64,000 nt of DNA from Moniliella sp. 'wahieum' (taxonomy: Eukaryota > Basidiomycota > Moniliellomycetes > Moniliellales > Moniliellaceae). The position numbers and the translations under genes are program-made. Every line of letters starts with the position of its first letter. The stretch's first letter is position 1. This document shows, in pieces, positions 9,899 through 22,103 of the stretch. The stretch lies in assembly GCA_003971905.1 (NCBI GenBank), contig RSEE01000071.1:1-64000 (forward strand), in the 5' to 3' direction. Below the pieces are notes generated by a model. The model had not been told where the DNA came from. It made no database searches and saw only the letters and a program-made list of their open reading frames with translations.

Positions 9899-12807
9899 CG
9901 TCGAGGCCGACGCCGCTCAATGTCGCTGCAGCGGCAGGCGGGGCATTCGACCCAAAGGGCGCATCATTGATGCGACTGGGAACGCAGATGATCGATTGCG
10001 TCGTGACGTGTGACACGTGACGTGTGACGCGTGACAGGTGGCAAGGGTCCTGGGGCCCTGGTGTGGCACGTGTCAAGCAACGCAGTCTCGGTGCCACGAA
10101 AACCGGATATGGAGGGATGCTCCAGGCAGCATGCGGGCAGTCTGTCCATACAGCAGGGGCCTGCAGGGGGATTTCTCCGCCCCATCACATGTCACACGTC
10201 ACATGTGATGTCGCGTCAAGCAGACGCTCCACCCGAAACGCCAGATTGATCAAACCCCGCCGGGCGCGGGGCACGTGTGGCGAGCGCGTGTGGATACGCG
10301 TAGCCACCAGGTGCGGAGCGCGTGTGGCGTTGCTACACGCGGGGCGGGTAAATGAAGGCCGGCCCACGTGGCGCCTTCCCCAGGGGTGGCTCCATGTGTT
10401 CTATGCGCCTAAGATCCCCCCCTCCCCGCCGGCAAACCGGCACCGGTGTCTTTGATGGAGGCATGGTGTTCTTTTGCTCTCGTCTTTCTCGTCCTTCCGG
10501 TCACGCGTTCGGTCTACAGGGGGGGCTTGGGACGCAATCGGCAAAGCGGCCGAAGTCGTGTGGGCGGTACTGCATCCGACAGTGTCTCACACATGCACTT
10601 CTCCGTCACTCAAATCGGCGCGCCCGCACCACCACATGTTAGTATATATTGCCGGCTCATCGCGCTCATCGCCCCTCCATTGCGTTCTCACGCTTGAAGA
10701 GGGAGAAGAAAAGGGTGAAGATGTGTTTGTTTATAGGCACTTGAATGTCGCTAACTTCAAGCTTCACGCATCACGCGCGTCACGTCAATACGGCCCGCGA
10801 TATCCAGATGTAGAAAGGATGTAAGGATTTCCGTGATGCGCATCGTGATGAGACCCTAGATCCTAGATGAGATCGATGAGATCTGAGAGGATTCAATTTT
10901 TCGAACACTTGACCAAATAATGTCGGTGTTGGGAAACTGAGATGCGGTGGCCTCGCTTCACTATACTGCTGATGCAAAATAATCATCGTGCGGTAACAGT
11001 TTTGGGACTGTGCAAAGGGGAGGAGCGATACAGGAGATTGCTGCTGTTGTCCTGATCATTTGGATCATCGCGCCAATCACACCGAGATCTAAATTCTCAT
11101 TGACCTATATGCATCACGCGCCTCATGCCTCTCATGGCCATGATATTGGAATCGGTTGAGCTCGATAAACAGCAACAGTCATTGAACGGTCAATGATCTT
11201 TGAACGCTTTGAATACCGTTGATCGTTGAGGATGCACGATGCCTTGAAACACGTTTTGAGAACGGTGAACGTTGCCAAAGAGTTGAACGTCAACGTCAAC
11301 GTCAACGCAACAAGATGAGGACGTCATTCCGTGAGGCCTCTCAGATCGCAGAGGCTTTTCCGAGCGTCCAAGCGTCAACGGTGCCAGGGATCTGTCAGCA
11401 TATATCGTCGCTCGTCGCGCGTGTAACATGTGAACCTCTGGCACTGCGTGTTAGGTTCGGATGAGATATGAGATGCCTACATAATATGGATCTGCCCCCT
11501 CCAGAAGCTTGCCGTGCACATCATGGAGAGGCCGCGTGGCATGTGAATGTGTTATGCGAGACGGAACGTTGTCACAAGGTGTCACAAGCCTTGTTAGGGG
11601 CCCTCCTTTTGTTCTGACCTCTTCTGGTAGGGATATGGGTTTACCTGTCAAAGAAATTGCTATACTTTCTGGGGCGTCTGTGAGATAGGCGATAGGACCT
11701 AGTAGGGTAGCCACAGCGCACCCGGCAGAGATAAGAATGCCTCTGTCGGTAGGCACTCACTATATAGCCTCACTGCTCAGCTGAGCTGATGAGCTGAGCT
11801 GAGGCCGACGGACTGAATATTGAATGCTGTGAGTTACTGTGATCCTCCCCAAACTGTGCGGGAAAGAGGCTGAACGTTCTGGAGTATCCGTCGGAGGGCC
11901 TGTTTGTGCTGGTTCCCTGGGGTTTGACTGGTGGTGGTGTGTCCTTTGTGTCGGGGATGAGGAGAGGGCCTGGAATCAACGTTAGACGGTAGACGTTGTT
12001 TGGGAAGTACCTACGGAAGGATCAGTGATCGATGACACGTTGCCCCAACCCTCGAGCTAATAAGCTGGACTGCGCAAGGCTGCGTCTCAGACGCAGGCAG
12101 CGCCAGAGAGATTAGGCTGCAGCAGCAAGGCAAGATATCTCGAGATATCGACTAAGCCCGTGGCTGCCGCCCGGGGCTGCCGTTGACGGACAGGCGGCCG
12201 GTGCATGGGGTCTGCCGGCGGAAGCAGAAGAGGGGGTCGAAAAGGGGGCGCGTTGGAAGCGCTTGTTGCAACGTTGGGGGTGTTTGGACGTTGGATCGCC
12301 GCCCCAACAGGGACCAAGTTGGGATGGATACAGCGGGGGGGAGCGCATGGCGAAGGCGCAGCTGGACACTGTCCCTGTGCCGAGAAGGCTATCGCGTGAC
12401 GGCGATAAATGCGGCTGGCCCGGTGCCAGCCGCCTGCTGGGCGTGATTCAGGCACCCGGGGGAGACACATGGAGCCGGACACTGGCCCTGTGCGCCAGGG
12501 GCGTAATCTAGGACCAGTGTCGGCCGGTGTGCTATGTATCGCCCACCTGGCCGTCTGGGCGAGGCATGATGCCTGAGGCAGCGATCTGAGAATAGCAGCG
12601 CTGCCCAGAGCACCCAGCTGGCGGCCCAGTCTCCACCGACTGGCGACTAGTTGCTAGCTGCTACGTCCCGCCGCCTGCATTGCGCTGCCGTTGGATCGCC
12701 TCGCCGCCCCCTGCGTGCTCGTCCACCACCACCCCACCCCCCCCCCCAGCCGCCTCCATGGCTGTCGGCGTCGAGCACCACGCCATGTCGCCGTGACGCC
12801 CATCCCC
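9899..12807. other. intergenic region with tandem repeats and AT-richer core
   Basis: This contains TGACRYG-type repeats (10003-10037 and 10184-10217), a GTCAAC hexamer array (11286-11308), a 16-bp perfect palindrome gatatctcgagatatc (12134-12149) and a lower-GC stretch at about 10840-12000. Reading frames are short and none matches a family I know. The final 150 bases are very C-rich and lead into the SYT1-like gene. Confidence 0.45.
10003..10037. repeat. GTGACRYG heptamer-like tandem repeat
   Basis: Tandem copies of gtgacgt, gtgacac, gtgacgc occur here and, inverted (atcacatgtcacacgtcacatgtgatg), at 10184-10210. The two arrays are roughly 150 bp apart in opposite orientation and could form a hairpin. 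Confidence 0.7.
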
Positions 12808-15800
12808 ATGCCCATGCGCGGCAAGACCAAGAGCATGTCCATCCCCCACCCGTCCAGCTCGCCGCCTCAGCGCGCCGTCGCCTCTTCGCCCCCACTCGTC
12901 GCCGTCTTCCGCCCGCGCGACCCCGCCACCGCCCTGCCCCCCGCCCCACGCCGCCGCTCGGCCGCCTCCCCGCCCTGCCCCCGGCCCTCCCCTCAGCCCT
13001 CCCCTCCATCCCGCAGCCCGCTCCGACCCACCCACCCGCGCCCCACCCCAAGCGACCGCACCTTTGCCCGTCCGCCCCGCCCGCAGGCGGCCAGCCACAG
13101 TGCGTTCCCCCCTCCCCTGCCACGTGCTGTGGACGCGAGTGTTGCTGACCTGCGCAAAAGGCCCCCGATCTCCTTCAGATCCAGGTACTGAACTGCCCCT
13201 GTTCGCGTCCCCACACCTTTCGGTTCCCATGTCCCGCCGTGGCTCCTCTCCCCAGGGGCTCGGGCTCCCGCCGCCCATCCGGACGCCTTGGCTGGGAGCG
13301 GCATGTCGCCGCCCAATGGGTGGAGAACGGGGGAGGCCTGTCGCCCGGTTCGGATGGGCTGACCTTGTCCCAATCCCCTTTCACACGGGAGAAGGGCAAG
13401 ATGCCTCTTGAAGGTCCTGCCTCCCTCCCCCCGCCCCCTGCGGCGCCGGCAACCAGCGACAGCTACCCACCGCTTCCCCCCTTTAAACTGGGGTCTACGG
13501 TCCTCGCCCCCAGCAACGAAACGCCGATGCAATTTTTCCTCCGTGCCAAGTCAGCCGCATCCTACGCCAATGTCTTGACAGCATGCGCCTCGTACACCGA
13601 TTCCTTCTACATTGATGTCCTGCGTGCCGGCCTAGAAGAGTTTGATTGCCGAGGGGACCCGCTGGACATGGCCATGCGCCGCTTCTTCCTTCAGGTGCCA
13701 CTTCCTGGCGAAGCACAGCAGATCGACCGCATGATCGAGAACTTTGCCCGGCGGTACCAGGTGTGCAATCCAGACATATTTGACAATCCTGGTGCGTCCC
13801 ATTCATCCCTGTGGGGTGAAGAAAAAACTGACCCCCCTCTCGTGCACGCCTACAGATCCACCGTATATTCTGGCCATGTCAATCATGATCCTCAACACTG
13901 ACCACTTCAACAAAAACCTCAAAGTGCATATGACGAAGCCAGCCTATGTCAAAAATACGGCTGGCACGCGTGCAACGATTCAGACGACCGAGATGTTGGA
14001 ATACTTTTACGACAATGTGACCTGCTTCCCCTTTGTGTATGGTGACATGCAGGTCAAGAAGGGTAAGGTGGATCCCTACGCCCTTCTGCCGGGGGGGAAG
14101 TACAAGCGACTCGCGCAAGATACTGCGCGCCTCTTCACCCTTCACTCTTCGCTCCACATGGGGTTGGACTACAGCCAGGTTGATGCTACTCGTATCCTAC
14201 GCTACTTTCACGACGCGCCAACGGTGCGCACCATGACCCACATGCCTTTTGCTCTGCGGGAGGAGGCGCGCGCCCGGGGCTGGACATTTCGGTACCAGTG
14301 GCACCGGTTGTCCAGGTCTGCGGGTTACAAAGCTGGATGTGGTGCATGGGAGAGAGGAGGTACGGGACAAGCGCTACTGGTCTACTCAGGGCAAGGCGCG
14401 TCGCTGGGGGCTGCTGCTCACGAGCGCGCAGCTACTGGTGTTTAAAGATCCGACCTATGCCGACGTGCTCCTCCAGCATCTCGTAAGATGAAAGAAAATC
14501 CTGCAGTGGGAGAGGAAACGGTCGGTGGATTTGCCCCCGACTTACACCTATCTCTGTCGGATGCAATGGCGTACTGCGACGAAGAGACGGACAAGGTCCT
14601 TTTGCCTTAAAGTGCGGTACGAATCATATCGGGGGTGGGCGGACCTTTGTGATACAAACCTCTTCGGACGCGGACCGGGCAGACTGGATCGCCAAGATCA
14701 ACTTTTGTGCCACGCTGCGTTGGGCCGGAATGGGGCGGGTGGACTCCCTAACGCCAGCAGAAGTGTACGCGCTCAGCCATCTCCATGGGAAATCGACGAA
14801 GCAGCAGCCTGGCCAGCTCGGGAAGCCGCACAGCCGGGCAAGCTGGGGCCCGCGCCCATCCACTGCGAGGGGGCAAGCGAGCGGGATGCCGAGGTGGAGT
14901 TGCGGTTGGAGAGCAAGCTAGAAGCAACGGGCAAAGACATTGAAGCGGCCAATGCTGCGCTGGCCTCCTACCGCCGCGCCGCACGGCACTACAGCGTGTT
15001 TACACCGTTGCAGAAGACACCAAGGAACGGTTGCTGAGTTCGGCGGGCCAGCTCGCATCCCAGCTCAACCAGCTGCACCTCGACACGCTCAAGGCTCAGA
15101 TCCGCCGCGCGGTACTGCTGTTGCCGATTGACGTGTCGCCTCGTGCCTCTCGCTCCTCCGACCTGGCCAGCTGCAGGCCTTTTCTTTTCCCCCCGCGTGT
15201 CGGGTGAAAGGATGAAGCGCGGCGAACGCGCGCCTCCACCACCTCCGCTGCTTCCAGCTTGATGCCGCACGATTCCTGGGGCCACCCTCGCCGGGAACAG
15301 CTCGGCAGCCTCTCCTCCTCCGTCACGGCCTCCACCAGCCAAACGGGCACGACAAGCCTATCAGGCCTGCTGGGTAAGGCCATGGCAGCACATGGGGATC
15401 TTCGCCTTCTTTTTCCTCAGAAGGTGATCAAGAGCATATTAGGTCCGCACCGCGGGAGCGCGACCGTTCCCTGTCCCAGCAGCTGATGCAAGTTCATTTT
15501 TCTTCGTCCGTCTCGTTGGCCCCTTCGACTTCCCTGCCCCCTGTTCCCTCAGCTCCGTCATCGCAGCCACGTTATCCCTTTCCCCGCCGTCGCCCCTCGC
15601 TCCGCTCCGTCGTGCTTCAGCGCTCGGGGGGACCAAGGAGTTTGCGCATCATCTCAGGATCCAAGCCTAGCGTCGCCTCCCCACCCAGCTCGGTCGAACG
15701 CCGCCCTTCAACTCATCCTCTGGATCTGGCTCGGGCTCCGCCGAGGTGCATGATGTGTATCGGCAAATCATGTCTTCTCGCTCGGGCCGGAGGCGGGGCC

Positions 15801-15808
15801 GCAAGTAG
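12808..15808 (+). CDS. Sec7/PH-domain Arf guanine-nucleotide exchange factor (SYT1-like)
   Basis: The protein would activate Arf GTPases by GDP/GTP exchange at Golgi or endosomal membranes. A Pro-rich N-terminus starts at the ATG at 12808. The Sec7 domain includes EFDCRGDPLDMAMRRF (about 13640) and, after a 64-nt intron (13792-13855), MSIMILNTDHFNKNLK, matching the conserved second Sec7 motif. A split PH domain follows (RRWGLLLTSAQLLVFKD near 14400; TFVIQTSSDADRADWIAKIN near 14650). A helical segment (LLSSAGQLASQLNQLHLD near 15035) resembles the C-terminal region of yeast Syt1. The frame ends GRRRGRK-stop at 15808. A probable first intron begins at about 13183. At least four one-base frame breaks fall in or after the PH domain, so the exact protein cannot be read. 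The family call rests on the Sec7-PH order. Confidence 0.75.
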
Positions 15809-16960
15809 CCACTGCCCCGTTCTTCCCTCTGCGCGCCTCAGCAAAGTGTTTTGTTTTTTTTTTGCCCCACACTCCAGTCGGTGCCTGGACTATCCTTGTC
15901 ATTCCTTCATTCCTTATCCACTCCCCAATCCATTCACACACTCTCGCTTCTCGTTGCGCTGAACTGCTGTAGATAAGATGAGTTTGACGATGTGGTAGGT
16001 AGAGGTCAGCATGTGGCTCCTGGGGTGTTACTATGGCCGCACCAAATGGAACACATCGAACCAATGGCCATGTGGATGGGGTCAATGGAGCCGGTGCTCT
16101 GTGTCCCCAGTCGACCGACTCACCACTACACCAGTGGATGGGACGGAAGAAGGGACGGTATGCAAAAGAAAACACCCGTAACCAACAAACGCGCCCGGAC
16201 CTCTGAAATAGCCAAGTCGGCTCCTGTCCCGAGTACGTTCACGTCTGTTGGCACTGCGGCTGCAGAAGTGTAAAGCTGTAGGCGAGGAAGGTGGTTAGCA
16301 AGGTTCTTCATCCTGTCCAGACAAACGCTAGTACATGATCAACGGAACCCCAGGCTGGGGCCGCATGGCCATAGGTCATCAAGGCTGTCGCCTAGCCCAG
16401 GCGCGCTACTGCTCCGTTTCCTGCTGGGCGTTCGCGAGTGCATGTGCGCGGTGCACGCAGTCCAACAACAGTGCACTCCCCACCGAGGGTGGAACAGACG
16501 GCAGGCTGTTTGGGGAAGGGCGCCGATACAGGGACCTAGGCAGGACATTGTTAGGATCTGGCCGTTGTTGTCCGATGTCGCGGTGTTGTCATGGTGGCCG
16601 CGGCTGCGGTCAAGAAAGAGGCTGCGCTTGGTACAAAGCGGAACATCGGGACAAGGGCGGCTAGCGGGGAGGTCGGCGAGGTGGGGCAGGCCATGTCGCG
16701 GGGGGAGGTGGGGGTGGTGGTGGTGGTGGTGGTGGTGGTGGTGGTGGACGACGCGGCGTTCCAGCGGCCACTGGCGTATTGGAGTGAGAGCGCGGCGGCA
16801 GGCGACAGGCACGTTCTATACTGAGGCAGATCAATCGATCATCCATCATCCATCATTACGAAACCAGCTGCAGACAGCCAGGCCAACTGGCCAGCCCCAT
16901 CGTCTCCGCCATCGCCTCCGCCATCGTCCCATCGCCGTCCGTCCCACCAGCGTCCCCACC
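15809..16960. other. intergenic region
   Basis: There is a T/C-rich segment at 15845-15960 that looks like a 3' or promoter region. No gene was recognised. A GGT microsatellite and the start of a 12-bp minisatellite lie toward the right end. Confidence 0.4.
16714..16747. repeat. (GGT)n microsatellite
   Basis: About eleven consecutive GGT units lie in a G-rich context. The G-rich strand could form a G-quadruplex. The opposite strand reads as poly-Pro/poly-His in overlapping ORFs, which are artefacts of the repeat. Confidence 0.9.
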
Positions 16961-18300
16961 ATGCGCTCCCCACCGCCCCCCACGCGTCCCCACCAGCGTC
17001 CCCACAGCGTCCCACAGCGTCCCCACCAGCGTCCCCACCAGCGTCCCCACCAGCGCCTGTCCTCCACCCGCAATGCTGCCGCCGGTTCTGCTCAGCTACG
17101 CGCGCGCCCTCGCCCCGCTCCCCCGCCCGCGCTGCCCCAGGGCGGCCGCAAAGCCAAGCGCACCACCGCCCCCACCACTGCCGCCGCGCCCACCACGCGC
17201 ACCCACCCCGCCCTACTGCCCCACCCGCACACCGCCTTCGCTCTCCTCCCCGCCAGCTGGGCCCCCACCGGCTTCCCGCCCCACCCCCACCCTCACATTC
17301 CCCGGAGGCAGCACCAGCTCCCCACTGGAGAATCTGCCCGCCCCCGCTCCTGCCGCTCCCGCCCCCACCAGCTACGGCCACGGGCGTTGACCAGATCCGT
17401 CATCCTCCCACCGACCTGCCCCCGTCTGGATTGTCGCCCTGCCCACGCGTAAGCGCAAAGCTCAGGCGTCCCCCGATTCTCCGCCGCCGCCTCGTCGCCG
17501 CCGCAAGCCCCTTGCCCGTCGCGCAGGGACCGCCTCTGGCACCGCCCCGCTCAAGCAGATCCGCGTCAGCTCCACCTCGGCCGAGGGTGCCATGCTCCCC
17601 CCCGCCGGCGCTCACAAGGGTCCCGCCCATCCGGCCAGCGGCAGTGGCTGGGTCCACCCGCTCAACCAAACCGGCTGGGTCTACGACCAGAACGGCACCC
17701 GGAGCGAAGTGTATGCTGTCAAGAACACACGCTTCCCCACCGCGCCCCGCACCGCCCTGGCCAAGCCGCACGAGCAGGCCCTCAAGATAGTCGGCCAGGC
17801 GCACAAGGTCCTGGACAAGCTCAATGCTGCCCTGGGCGGCCGTAACTCCACATCCTCCGACGAGGCTGGCGGAGCGGCCGGGCGACGATCACGTGCGCGC
17901 GGGTGCACGAAGCGTGTCGCTGTCAGCTGGGCGTAGCGCATCTCCTGCAATGCTGGATGAGAGCGAGGTGGAGCGGCGTCCACCCAGCGCACTGAGCAAA
18001 GAGCTCAAGCCCACCGCCTCCCCGGCCTCCCCCGCCACCGAAGAGGAAGAGGAAGCAGGACGAATGCCTCGGCGCAAAGCGGCGCTGATGGCCGGGACCA
18101 AAACCAAAACTCAGTTCCTCGAAGAGGCGATGGTCAAGGACCGTTCCCCACTCCGCCGCGGGCGCAGCCAAACTGGCACGCCAACCTCTCCCACGCCGTC
18201 GCCCAAGCCCGCCAAGGCGGCCGCCGTCGCTGTGGGCACCCATCCCTTGCGGTCGGCCGTGGGTACTGCGGCAGGAGCGGAGGGGGAGGAGGACGCGTAG
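16961..18300 (+). CDS. unrecognised Pro-rich, basic low-complexity protein
   Basis: A possible ATG at 16961 opens a Pro/His/Arg segment partly encoded by a 12-bp minisatellite. Downstream blocks are basic (PTRKRKAQASPDSPPPP near 17450), then the most protein-like part, GWVHPLNQTGWVYDQNG and ALKIVGQAHKVLDKLNAALG (17650-17840), and an acidic then basic C-terminus (ATEEEEEAGRMPRRKAAL; KTQFLEEAMVKDRSPL) ending at 18300. The blocks lie in at least two frames, so one-base breaks occur near 17390 and 17900. Composition suggests a nuclear or DNA-associated protein, but this is inference and no domain is recognised. Confidence 0.4.
16985..17055. repeat. 12-bp minisatellite (gcgtccccacca)
   Basis: About six copies, some shortened, are arranged head to tail. 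Copy number would vary without shifting frame because the unit is a multiple of three. Confidence 0.85.
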
Positions 18301-19025
18301 CCTACTGTACTGCCCAGGCCATGAGAAGTGATCCTGGCATTGATGGACAGCAGACGGAATAATGCATTGAGCGTCGTTGGTCCATGGTTCATGTGGCAGT
18401 GAGTTGAGTCCGTGTGTGCAGTAGAAGGGACCCCAACGATGGCGCTGTGCCGTGCGTGTTCAGCGCAAGCGTCACCACCAACACAACCTCCATCGCTCAT
18501 CTTTCCCCTTCCTCCCCTCCCCAGCATCAGTGGCCCAGCCCCAGGCCGGACTCTCAGCTCAAGGGAGAGAAAGAAGCGCCCACTTTCGGTTCTAAAAGGC
18601 TCGCGAATTGTTCCAGCAGCGTCTTGACAAGTGACAGTCACCAAGTAGCCATGGGATGTGTTGCCTATTAATGGTGCCCCATCCAATCCATGCCTGTTAA
18701 TATACTCGGAACAGATCCACAGTGCAAGAGAACAGACGAGCAGCAAAAGGTCGAGCAACAAGTCGTCACACAAGCATGCATCGACCATAGCATGGGGGTG
18801 TACCCGCTGTTGGACCGGCGGCGACATGATGCATGATGTTTATGCCCCTTGTGCCCTTGCACAAAACACTTCCTGAAAAAGCCTGATACCTCCACTTACA
18901 GTCTACTCTGTATCGCATATGCAAGTTCTATTTCAGACACAAGGGTTGTTTTTACCCCACCAAGTGGACAGCACCGGGTGCTCTGAAGAACGGATCGCGA
19001 GGTATGGGGGAGGGACCAGCGTTTT
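18301..19025. other. intergenic between convergent genes
   Basis: The upstream gene ends at 18300 on the plus strand and the dehydrogenase ends at about 19026 on the minus strand. Nothing recognisable lies between their 3' ends. Confidence 0.4.
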
Positions 19026-19997
19026 TCACCGCCCCATCCATCCTCCATCCACCACCAACGTTTCTCCCGACACATACGCGCTCGCCTGGCTTGCAAGGAA
19101 CACGACGGGTCCCGCAAAGTCTTCGGGTGTCCCCACCGGTTGGCTGGGATACGCTCACTGATCTGCCGCAGCCGCTGGGGTTGGAGAGCAGACCTTCATT
19201 CTGTGCAGGGTGCATCCGTCAGTCGTTTTTCCCTTTACGCGCAGTATAAGCATCGCAACAGGAGCCAAGAGACATACCATATCCGTAGCAATGTACCCAG
19301 GGCTGTTCCACACAACGCACAAATTTGTTAGCCTCCACAGCCACACACAAATAACAGAAGGAGAATGGTACGTACGCAACTGCGTTGACCTGCACCCCGT
19401 TCTTGGACCACTCGTTGCTCAGTGCCTTGACCAGTTGCCCAATGGCGCCCTTGGACGCCGCATACGCCGGGACGGTCAAGCCGCCCTGGAAAGTAAGGAG
19501 CGATGCGAAGTGAATGATCTTTCCGCGCCCGCGTTCGACAAAATGGCGGCCAGCCTGCTGCGAAAGCAGCCAGGCAGCCTTGAGGTTGACCGTCAAGACA
19601 TCGTCCCAGTCCTGTTCTGTAAACTCAGTCGCAGGATTGCGCCGCTGGATGCCAGCCGCGTTGAGGAAGATTTCCAGTCCACCCAGCTTCTCCAGCGCCG
19701 GGGTACCACGTCCCGCACCGTCGATAGGTCTGCCAAGTCGCCCACCACACTCGTGTGTCCGCCCTCAACTGGTGGGAGAGCAGCAAGAGCCTTCGTGGCA
19801 TCCGTGCCAGGGCGTACGACCAGACACACTCGCGCCCCGGCCTGCGCGAGTGCCACCGCACACGCTTGGCCGATTCCACGTGTGCCACCCGTCACCAGTG
19901 CCCGCTGTCCGTCCAGACGGAAAGAGGGAGAGGACGGGGGCTGACGCGTGAGGGGGCAGTGGGGCTGGGAAGGATCGCCAACAACGAGGTTGCTCAT
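19026..19997 (-). CDS. short-chain dehydrogenase/reductase, KduD-like
   Basis: This is a classical SDR that would oxidise or reduce a carbonyl/hydroxyl with NAD(P). The cofactor motif is [13 protein letters not shown] (TGxxxGIG) near 19890. Next come [16 protein letters not shown] and [15 protein letters not shown], a pattern typical of 2-dehydro-3-deoxy-D-gluconate 5-dehydrogenase (KduD) relatives. The catalytic YxxxK appears as [13 protein letters not shown] near 19460. The C-terminal half has GYIATDM and [17 protein letters not shown], ending VDGGWMGR. Two introns are readable: 19303-19375 and 19201-19277, both GT..AG. The ATG at 19997 was chosen because the longer start is GTG. Two frame breaks, near 19705 and 19180, interrupt an otherwise typical protein. 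The substrate cannot be told from sequence. Confidence 0.85.
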
Positions 19998-22103
19998 TGT
20001 GGACACGCAGGTAGAGACAGGCTGGGTGCGCTGACGATCCAGGAGCTGCGCAGGCGAGAGAAGGCCTTAAGTAGACGAGTGGGGCGCCGGAAGGCGGCAC
20101 GCACGGGCCACCCCTTTGCAGCGTCCATGCAGAGCAAATCACCATCACATCGGCCGCGCATTCACATTTCAGGAGTTTACCAGAGTTTACCCCGGCTTGG
20201 GCGCGCGATGGGCGAGGATACGGATCCGGCCACACTCGATGCATGACAAGACAGAGCAAGCGCCCAACCTCTAACCCGCCACCCATATGCCGCAAGGGAG
20301 AGTGTTCCCATCAAAGACACGATCCCAGGCCCGGCACCAATGCAGCCGATATAGATCCTCGATGGATCATGTGCACACGCAGTGGATTTCAATTGGCTCT
20401 CACGAGCAGGCGCCGCCAAGAGGCTCGCCGCCCCCGGGGGGAGGGCGGAGGGGTACTATCGCTTAGAGATTCTAAAGTCGACTCGAATATTCACTTGCTT
20501 GCCCTGGTTGGTGGATCCGATGCGGGACTAGAGACAAGGAACGACCTTTCGCCGTATATAGCAGAGGCGGCTGCATCACAGATATGTGATGGCATGGCTT
20601 CGTATGCACTGCCTTGGGCAGTATTAGTACTACAGTAACGACGTATGTCTGACGGAAGCCTTCAGGGACCAGGGACGGGAAAAGTGTGGCAGCGGAGGAT
20701 AAGCACTGCCAGAACTGGGACTGGAGACTGATACTTGGGGCGGCATGGCTGGAAGAGGGCCCACGCGGCGACTGTGGCGTTGTGGTTTCGTCGTGGCTCT
20801 CGAGGAGGGATATCCATTTCACGATAAACTTAAGCAATCGAGAGGGGCAAGGCCTTTTCACATTCGGTCTTTGGGCATACTATCGGCTTACGGCCCCTGC
20901 CTGTTCCGATATCAGACTTGGATCGGGGACTGGATACTTGACACGCCCCCGCCTTCCTTCAGTCGTTAGGCATGCCACCCAAAGGGGTTCTTGCCCATGT
21001 ACACGCCCCTCCTTCCTTAGAGCTTCGTGGTTTCGAGTTACGCCGGGTCACACACGCATTCCTATCGGCTGTGCGTATAACTCCCTGTTCTAGAACTTCC
21101 TTGACCCCTTTGTGTTTCTTTCCCTCCTCACGCGTGGTTTATCGCGTGATTGCTTCTCCATTTCCTCCGGTATATAAGGCATCATTCAAAGCAGCCTGAA
21201 TGAATACCATCGGCATCCAAACCAATCCCCTTCCTACAAGGTAAGTATCTTCTCATTCACTATAGCCCCTCTTTCTGCCGTCGTCGGGGGTGCAAACCAA
21301 ACCCTTCTTTGAAGCCTGGAAACGGAACGGGACAGAGGCGATATTGGCCCACCCATCAACAATGCTCGCCTTTTTAGGGACTTGGACTGTGAAGAAAAAG
21401 CAAAGACACCGCTGACCCTCCCGCCAACAACGTTCGTCCGCACTTGTGCCACCGAATGACTAAAAGCTCGCTCCATTGTTCAATTCTGCATCCTGTGTCT
21501 CTCGCTTTCCTTTTTGCTTCTTTTCTGTTTCTGCCCGAAGCCTGCTGTTTCCTCCCACAAACGGTCTTGCCATTCCCCGGTCTCTCTCTGTCAGGACACC
21601 TTGGTCTCCCTCGTTTATTAGCCCCAACGGTTATACTTTTAGTATTAGCCTCAACTGTTATACCCATTGCGGCGGGGCTGCCGGGTCTGGAATTGGATCG
21701 GCGAGCTCCACAGACCTGTCGGCCAGCGTTCGACTCACATCTCGCTCGTGACAGGATTATACAACTATATCATGTTGGCGACAAACAATATAGGTGTGCT
21801 GTGTTTGGTATGCGTGTTTATCTCCTCCCTCTCTGTTATCACAACATCATATAGGTGCCGATCTCTCACCTAGTATATACCGCACGTAGTGTTGTTGCCT
21901 TTGATTCCCCCGGCAGGGCTGTGGTCTGATCCAAAAAAAGAATATCGTGCCTCAGGAATTTTCTATCAAATCCTTTGAGGGGGGGGTGGGGGGCATGTCC
22001 AAGAGCAAGGCAAAAAGGGGGTGAGGTATTCGCAGACGCGCGCCTAGGAGGGTGAATAATTGAAGGTTCGTGCCAAAGCAAAGTCAATTAGTTCGTCCAT
22101 GTG
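19998..22103. other. intergenic, with one orphan promoter-like site
   Basis: No recognisable protein is encoded. A good TATA box and splice donor occur at 21171-21250 (listed separately), followed by a CT-rich segment (about 21480-21650). Confidence 0.4.
21171..21250 (+). promoter_or_regulatory. TATA box, short leader and 5' splice site without a recognised gene
   Basis: A consensus tatataagg at 21171 is followed 32 bases later by an ATG (21203) opening a 13-codon frame that runs straight into the splice donor gtaagtatc at 21241. This arrangement looks like a first exon. I could not find a convincing downstream exon, so it may be a short or non-coding transcript, or chance. Confidence 0.35.

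Noticed and set aside
5331-12800. Repeat-induced point mutation as explanation for the gene-poor region
   Set aside because: There is no obvious C-to-T skew or TA-rich decay next to the retrotransposon, whose pol frame is intact.
12651-13148. Long C-rich open frames on both strands upstream of the Sec7 domain
   Set aside because: Only the frame entered from the ATG at 12808 connects to the Sec7 exon. The others are compositional shadows.
16080-16150. tRNA-like D-arm (ctggtgtagtggtgagtc on the minus strand)
   Set aside because: No matching T-arm, acceptor stem or anticodon stem could be built around it.
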